A DNA stretch of 64,000 nucleotides. Source: Methylomusa anaerophila. Lineage in GTDB: Bacteria > Bacillota > Negativicutes > Sporomusales > Sporomusaceae. Below the pieces are notes generated by a model. That model did not search any database, was not told the DNA's origin, and saw only the letters and a program-made list of their open reading frames with translations. Where the stretch lies: contig NZ_AP018449.1 in assembly GCF_003966895.1 (NCBI RefSeq), forward strand, positions 3,117,501 to 3,181,500. Reading direction: 5' to 3'. Of this stretch, positions 60,691-64,000 are shown one piece after another. Position 1 is the stretch's first letter, and each line of letters opens with the position of its first letter. A program made the position numbers and the translations under genes.

Positions 60691-61173
60691 ATGAAGCGAA
60701 AAGTTTTCGTGGCTCTGGTGTTGTTCCTATTTACTTTTACCAGCATAGCGGCGGTTGCATTGGCGAAACCTATCATCAAAGCCGATACTACTTACTACGA
60801 TATAAATACCGGTCTTTATGTGCTGAAAGGCAATGTATATGTTGAGGTAAAAGATCGAATCATAACTGCCGGTGTGGCAAGAGTCAGCATGGGTTCACTC
60901 GAAGTCTGGGGCTCGGAAGGTATAACACTTACGCAAGGTGGTATTTCTCTAGTCGCCGATAGGGTTCATGTATACGGCACCGAGAATAGGGCTGTTATTG
61001 ACGGCAACGTAAATTTTAAACAGACGGACTTGACTATAGTCGCCGATAAAGCGGATTTTGACTGGCGCACCAAACTGGGCGTATTTAGCGGTAACGTGCA
61101 GATCACACAGGGGAACAGCAGTTGGTCGGCTGACTCTGCAACTTATAACGTCGAAACAAATACTCTGCTATAG
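60691..61173 (+). CDS. LptA/OstA-like exported protein
   Basis: 160 residues. Signal peptide to about residue 25 (VALAKP), then repeating beta strands of the OstA/LptA jellyroll: YYDINTGLYVLKGNVYVEVKD, ITAGVARVSM, INGNV-type turns, VADKADFDWRTKLGVFSGNVQITQG (described in parts). LptA shuttles lipopolysaccharide across the periplasm. The chain is short and stands alone, outside an lpt operon. ATG 60691 is set by GGGAGG upstream; ten in-frame codons before it are ignored. Confidence 0.83.
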   Translation: MKRKVFVALVLFLFTFTSIAAVALAKPIIKADTTYYDINTGLYVLKGNVYVEVKDRIITAGVARVSMGSLEVWGSEGITLTQGGISLVADRVHVYGTENRAVIDGNVNFKQTDLTIVADKADFDWRTKLGVFSGNVQITQGNSSWSADSATYNVETNTLL

Positions 61174-61230
61174 GGCAAAGTGAATCATACAGTTAGTGCC
61201 ATGACGCCGGGTACCGCACGAAACTAATGC

Positions 61231-61268
61231 GACCGTCCAAAAGGTTAGAAACTTTTGGGCGGTCTTTT
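61231..61268 (+). terminator. Terminator after the LptA-like gene
   Basis: GACCGTCCAAAAG pairing with CTTTTGGGCGGTC (one G-U), then TTTT. Confidence 0.75.
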
Positions 61269-61344
61269 GCTTAGGTTATTGTCATTCAAATTTTAAAAAG
61301 CTAAGATATAAATAACGAAGCCAAAAGAGGGGGGACTTCATCAT

Positions 61345-62028
61345 ATGCATTTTGAAGGCAAGGATGAATTTCTTGAGGAACGTTTAGCTAAATTTGATAA
61401 TTGGATAAAGGAAGGCAAAATTCCCACATCCTCCAAAGTTATTCCTGTATTGGAATCTTTGTCAGGGCTTCAGTGGATATTACCGACCCAGCAGGCGGTA
61501 GAGATTTTGCGCAATATGCGAACCTTTGCTTTAGCCAATTGTATGTGTCGTGAACGCTATAATCGTTGTGACAATCCATTGGAGATATGTATTCTTACTA
61601 ATGACGCTGCTGATCAATGGGTTGCGGAGGGAAAGGCCCGATATGTCACCCTTGACGAAGCTAAGGCAAGGTTAAAGATGGCTCATGAATATGGTTTGGT
61701 ACATCTTACTTTCTATAATCCCAGCCAATATATTTATGCCTTATGCAGTTGTTGCGAATGCTGTTGTCATGACCTTCAATTCATGAAAAAGTATCAACGA
61801 CCTGATCTTATCGCTCATGCCGATTATGTTGCAGAAGTGGACACAAATGCTTGCGTACAGTGCGGCGCTTGCGTCAAACGTTGTGTTTTCGACGCCCAGG
61901 AGCATAATGGAAAATCAGTATTGTTTCATCAGGAAAAATGCTACGGCTGCGGCTTATGTGTTACTACTTGCCCAACCAATGCTATCGGGATGAAATTGCG
62001 GCAAAAATTAACACGTCAAAGGTTTTAA
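61345..62028 (+). CDS. Polyferredoxin-type 4Fe-4S protein
   Basis: 227 residues with many cysteines. N-terminal helical part; LANCMCRERYNRC (C-x-C-x6-C) and CSCCECCCH in the middle; C-terminal 2[4Fe-4S] ferredoxin domain (CVQCGACVKRC and CYGCGLCVTTCP, about 170-215). No membrane span or signal. Proteins of this layout are frequent in anaerobic Firmicutes and probably pass electrons or bind additional clusters; partner unknown. GAGGGGGG precedes ATG 61345. Confidence 0.85.
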   Translation: MHFEGKDEFLEERLAKFDNWIKEGKIPTSSKVIPVLESLSGLQWILPTQQAVEILRNMRTFALANCMCRERYNRCDNPLEICILTNDAADQWVAEGKARYVTLDEAKARLKMAHEYGLVHLTFYNPSQYIYALCSCCECCCHDLQFMKKYQRPDLIAHADYVAEVDTNACVQCGACVKRCVFDAQEHNGKSVLFHQEKCYGCGLCVTTCPTNAIGMKLRQKLTRQRF

Positions 62029-62034
62029 TTATAA

Positions 62035-62190
62035 TCAAAGTGACGAAGAATTATTCGATTTTCCGCTGCCGCTTTCCCCAACGATACCGAGTATCTCCCG
62101 TTCGTTAATCGCCATAGTTACTTTATTTGCAGCGGAAACATGGCCCTGATACGTGATTGATACGTTATTCAGCCGCAGAAGTTCCAGCAG
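62035..62190 (-). pseudogene. Remnant of an ABC transporter ATPase (N-terminal fragment)
   Basis: 51 codons read LLRLNNVSITYQG, then REILGIVGESGSGKS, the N-terminal beta strands and complete Walker A of a DppD/NikD-type ABC ATPase, and then leave the homology (NNSSSL stop). There is no start codon with a ribosome site. Everything past Walker A is missing, so this is a dead fragment left by deletion or rearrangement. Confidence 0.75.
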
Positions 62191-62503
62191 GTTATTTTAC
62201 TATAACATTGTTGTCCCTGCCAAGGTCTCCAAGGGGACGTGGGATAGGATAGAGCGGGATAGTGGGTGAGATAGGGGACGGGGGTTTTTGTTGGCATAAT
62301 TTTGCTGAGAATGATTAAGTTACAGTATAGAAATGGATACTATAAAACAATTAAGTGCGTACTTGTCTGAAAGGATATCCTATAGTTTAATAGTATAGTA
62401 AGAGCCATTCTCTGGAAAGCAGCAATATATGGCGATTGTTTGCCTGTCGGACTGTAACGCCGGAGGATGGTCATGATGAATCCAGAAAGGGAGTGTGTTT
62501 GTT
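62191..62503. other. Non-coding stretch with a G-rich run
   Basis: About 310 bases. Holds a G-tract cluster with quadruplex potential on the plus strand (62256-62284: four GGG tracts with spacers of 5, 7 and 3) followed by TTTTT. No gene or promoter recognised. Confidence 0.45.
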
Positions 62504-63082
62504 TTGAAAGTGGTCGCTTTTAACGGGAGTCCGAGAAGCAACGGCAATACTGCGCAGAGCCTGCAACTGGTCCTGGCGGAACTCAACAAGGAGGGCATCG
62601 AAACCGAACTGGTCCAACTGGGGGGAAAGAAAGTATTCGGCTGTCTTGCCTGCGGCAAGTGCTGGGAAACCCAAAATAACCGATGTATTCGCCAGGACGA
62701 TGAAATGAATACGTTCATCGAGAAAATAATCGAGGCGGACGGGATTCTGATCGGTTCGCCCACATATTTCAGCAATGTGTCTACCGAAGTAAAGGCACTC
62801 ATTGACCGCTGCGGCTTTGTGGCGAAGGCGAATGGCGGCGGCATGCTACGGGGTAAGGTGGGATCTGCCGTTATTGCCGTGCGCCGTGCCGGATCAACTT
62901 TTGCCTATTCGGCAATTAATTTCTTTTTCGGCATTGCCGAGATGAATATAGTTTCTTCCAGCTACTGGAACATGACGCTGGCTTTGGAGCCAGGCGATGT
63001 GCAAAAAGATGAAGAAGGGATACAGACCTTTCAGACACTAGGACAAAATATGGCGAAACTTTTGAAGCAGACGCGCGCGTAA
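62504..63082 (+). CDS. Iron-sulfur flavoprotein / NADPH-dependent FMN reductase family
   Basis: 192 residues, flavodoxin-like fold. FMN phosphate loop NGSPRSNGNTAQS, SPTYFSNVST at the isoalloxazine site, and a compact cluster motif C-x2-C-x2-C-x7-C (GCLACGKCWETQNNRC) as in archaeal and clostridial Isf, which carries a [4Fe-4S] cluster. Likely a cytoplasmic redox protein against oxygen or quinones. AAAGGGAG lies 10 nt before TTG 62504; the in-frame GTG 62495 is too close. Confidence 0.88.
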   Translation: MKVVAFNGSPRSNGNTAQSLQLVLAELNKEGIETELVQLGGKKVFGCLACGKCWETQNNRCIRQDDEMNTFIEKIIEADGILIGSPTYFSNVSTEVKALIDRCGFVAKANGGGMLRGKVGSAVIAVRRAGSTFAYSAINFFFGIAEMNIVSSSYWNMTLALEPGDVQKDEEGIQTFQTLGQNMAKLLKQTRA

Positions 63083-63124
63083 TGCTGAATTTATGGCTGC
63101 ATCATAGGGAGGAATGATAAGAGA

Positions 63125-63241
63125 ATGATGTTCAGCGCCGGCAAAACCGCAGTCGATCTCGGTTTTCTAGGCGAAGCCGTCAAAGTTGCCTATGGTATCC
63201 CGCTGAGTATCAGCGGCAAAAGTCCGTTTTTTGACCGATAA
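63125..63241 (+). CDS. 38-residue small protein or gene remnant
   Basis: ATG 63125 (tandem ATGs) behind GGGAGG about 15 nt upstream opens 38 codons reading AGKTAVDLGFLGEAVKVAYG and ending SPFFDR. The protein-like composition suggests the C-terminal end of a longer enzyme, family not recognised. Probably a truncated gene. Confidence 0.35.
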   Translation: MMFSAGKTAVDLGFLGEAVKVAYGIPLSISGKSPFFDR

Positions 63242-63250
63242 GAAAAATGA

Positions 63251-63280
63251 GGACAGGGGCCCCTAGCTAGGCCCCTGTCC
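63251..63280. terminator. Strong hairpin after the 38-codon frame
   Basis: GGACAGGGGCC-CCTAGCTA-GGCCCCTGTCC, perfect 11-bp arms. No T-run, so terminator function is uncertain. Confidence 0.5.
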
Positions 63281-63374
63281 CGTAATTATAGCTATAAGAG
63301 CGACTAAAGGCCTCTGCCGGTGTTCTTTAGGACTTGGCACAAGCTTGAATGTTGTAAGGAGAAATTCCCATGCA

Positions 63375-63395
63375 TGTACAATTGATAATTGTACA
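63375..63395 (+). promoter_or_regulatory. Palindromic operator upstream of msrB
   Basis: Perfect 9-bp arms TGTACAATT-GAT-AATTGTACA, about 60 bp before msrB. The TACAATT...AATTGTA core resembles OhrR (MarR-family peroxide sensor) operators. Confidence 0.5.
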
Positions 63396-63453
63396 CCTTA
63401 TGGATTGAGGATGACAATTGACGGGTCTTCCCAATTTGCCGGGAGGTAGACAA

Positions 63454-63903
63454 ATGAACGGAAAAAAGGATGAATATGATAAAAAGGTGATGTTAAAAAA
63501 CAAACTTACCGGGATGCAATATCATGTCACGCAGGAAAACGGCACCGAGCCGCCGTTTCAAAATGAATACTGGGATAATGAAAGCGAGGGACTATACGTC
63601 GATATTGTCAGCGGTGAGCCATTGTTCACTTCACTTGACAAGTTTGATTCCGGCTGCGGCTGGCCAAGTTTTACCAAACCTCTTGCCAACAGCAAGATCA
63701 GGAAAAAGACAGACCGAAGCCATAACATGGTCCGCACTGAAGTGCGGAGTATGGCGTCGGACTCGCATCTGGGGCATGTATTCGACGACGGACCTGCTCC
63801 CGGCGGACTTCGCTACTGCATCAATTCGGCTGCGTTGCGCTTTGTTCCCAAAAGCGACTTGGAGAAAGAAGGCTACGGAGAATTTCTGGAGTTATTTAAA
63901 TAA
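63454..63903 (+). CDS. msrB: Peptide-methionine (R)-S-oxide reductase
   Basis: 149 residues. MsrB landmarks: [43 protein letters not shown] and the catalytic Cys in [11 protein letters not shown]. The CxxC zinc motifs of many MsrB are replaced ([11 protein letters not shown]), the zinc-free type common as the second domain of MsrAB fusions. No msrA precedes it. ATG 63454 is set by GGGAGG 7 nt upstream; twelve earlier in-frame codons are ignored. Repairs oxidised methionine; the upstream palindrome suggests peroxide control. Confidence 0.93.
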   Translation: MNGKKDEYDKKVMLKNKLTGMQYHVTQENGTEPPFQNEYWDNESEGLYVDIVSGEPLFTSLDKFDSGCGWPSFTKPLANSKIRKKTDRSHNMVRTEVRSMASDSHLGHVFDDGPAPGGLRYCINSAALRFVPKSDLEKEGYGEFLELFK

Positions 63904-63957
63904 TAAAGCGATTGCGGGCAGCGCCTTTTAGTATCACCCGTTTGATGATAGGACAAA

Positions 63958-63994
63958 AAGGATGCAAGTTGACTTAGCAACTTGCATCTTTTTA
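63958..63994 (+). terminator. Terminator after msrB
   Basis: GATGCAAGTTG-ACTTAG-CAACTTGCATC followed by TTTTTA. Confidence 0.88.
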
Positions 63995-64000
63995 TCAAAT

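Noticed and set aside
62380..62844. 154-codon minus-strand frame opposite the flavoprotein
   Set aside because: Antisense to a clearly real flavodoxin-like gene, with no domain and no ribosome site.

Overview
The window looks like the chromosome of a diderm, endospore-forming, anaerobic Firmicute, most likely a Negativicute of the Sporomusa/Pelosinus kind. It combines outer-membrane biology (two TolC-type channels, TonB/ExbB/ExbD, a TonB-dependent receptor, a Skp/OmpH-type chaperone, an LptA/OstA-type protein) with spore-associated genes (a CotF-like coat protein, a SPOCS-domain protein) and anaerobic redox proteins (ferredoxin-fused EtfA, an iron-sulfur flavoprotein, polyferredoxin-type proteins). 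Strong AGGAGG-type ribosome sites are almost universal.

Layout. 1-6.5 kb (minus strand): a metal P-type ATPase with its MarR regulator, an etfB-etfA-maoC operon, and a feoA-feoB operon in which feoB is split into two genes. 6.8-8.1 kb: an exported NlpC/P60 peptidase and a CotF-like coat protein, convergent. 8.2-26.8 kb: a cobalamin riboswitch followed by a collinear run of 15 genes: BtuC, BtuD with an extra C-terminal domain, CobN, CbiZ, ChlI-like and ChlD-like AAA+ subunits, ExbB, ExbD, TonB, an ABC-2 exporter, a MacA/MacB-type efflux set, and a second CbiZ that carries a signal peptide. 27.2-31.3 kb: a second cobalamin riboswitch, CbiC, the wreck of a corrinoid adenosyltransferase gene, a TonB-dependent receptor and a nitrilase-family amidohydrolase. 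Together these form a corrinoid capture, remodelling and metal-insertion locus, the most interesting system here.

31.4-41.3 kb: an MntR-like regulator with an altered metal ligand, a CAP-domain protein, an internally deleted UDP-glucose dehydrogenase next to UDP-glucuronate decarboxylase, HPr, a DapF-like protein lacking both catalytic cysteines, a complete TolC-MacA-MacB efflux operon paralogous to the one in the B12 locus, and a patatin-like lipase. 41.3-47.5 kb: an accessory island with an unknown protein, a 27-codon small gene, a Lys/Asp-rich protein, a large GT41 (O-GlcNAc-transferase-like) glycosyltransferase and a 17-repeat fibrous protein, possibly a spore- or cell-surface fibre with its own glycosyltransferase.

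47.7-64 kb: pyruvate carboxylase, a two-component system, a second TolC, a SPOCS-domain protein, a molbindin, Skp, HtpG preceded by a perfect CIRCE operator, a TetR regulator, an LptA-like protein, an Fe-S protein, a truncated ABC-ATPase remnant, an iron-sulfur flavoprotein and MsrB. No rRNA, tRNA, transposase, phage or CRISPR feature was seen. All functional calls rest on reading motifs by eye; no database search was possible.
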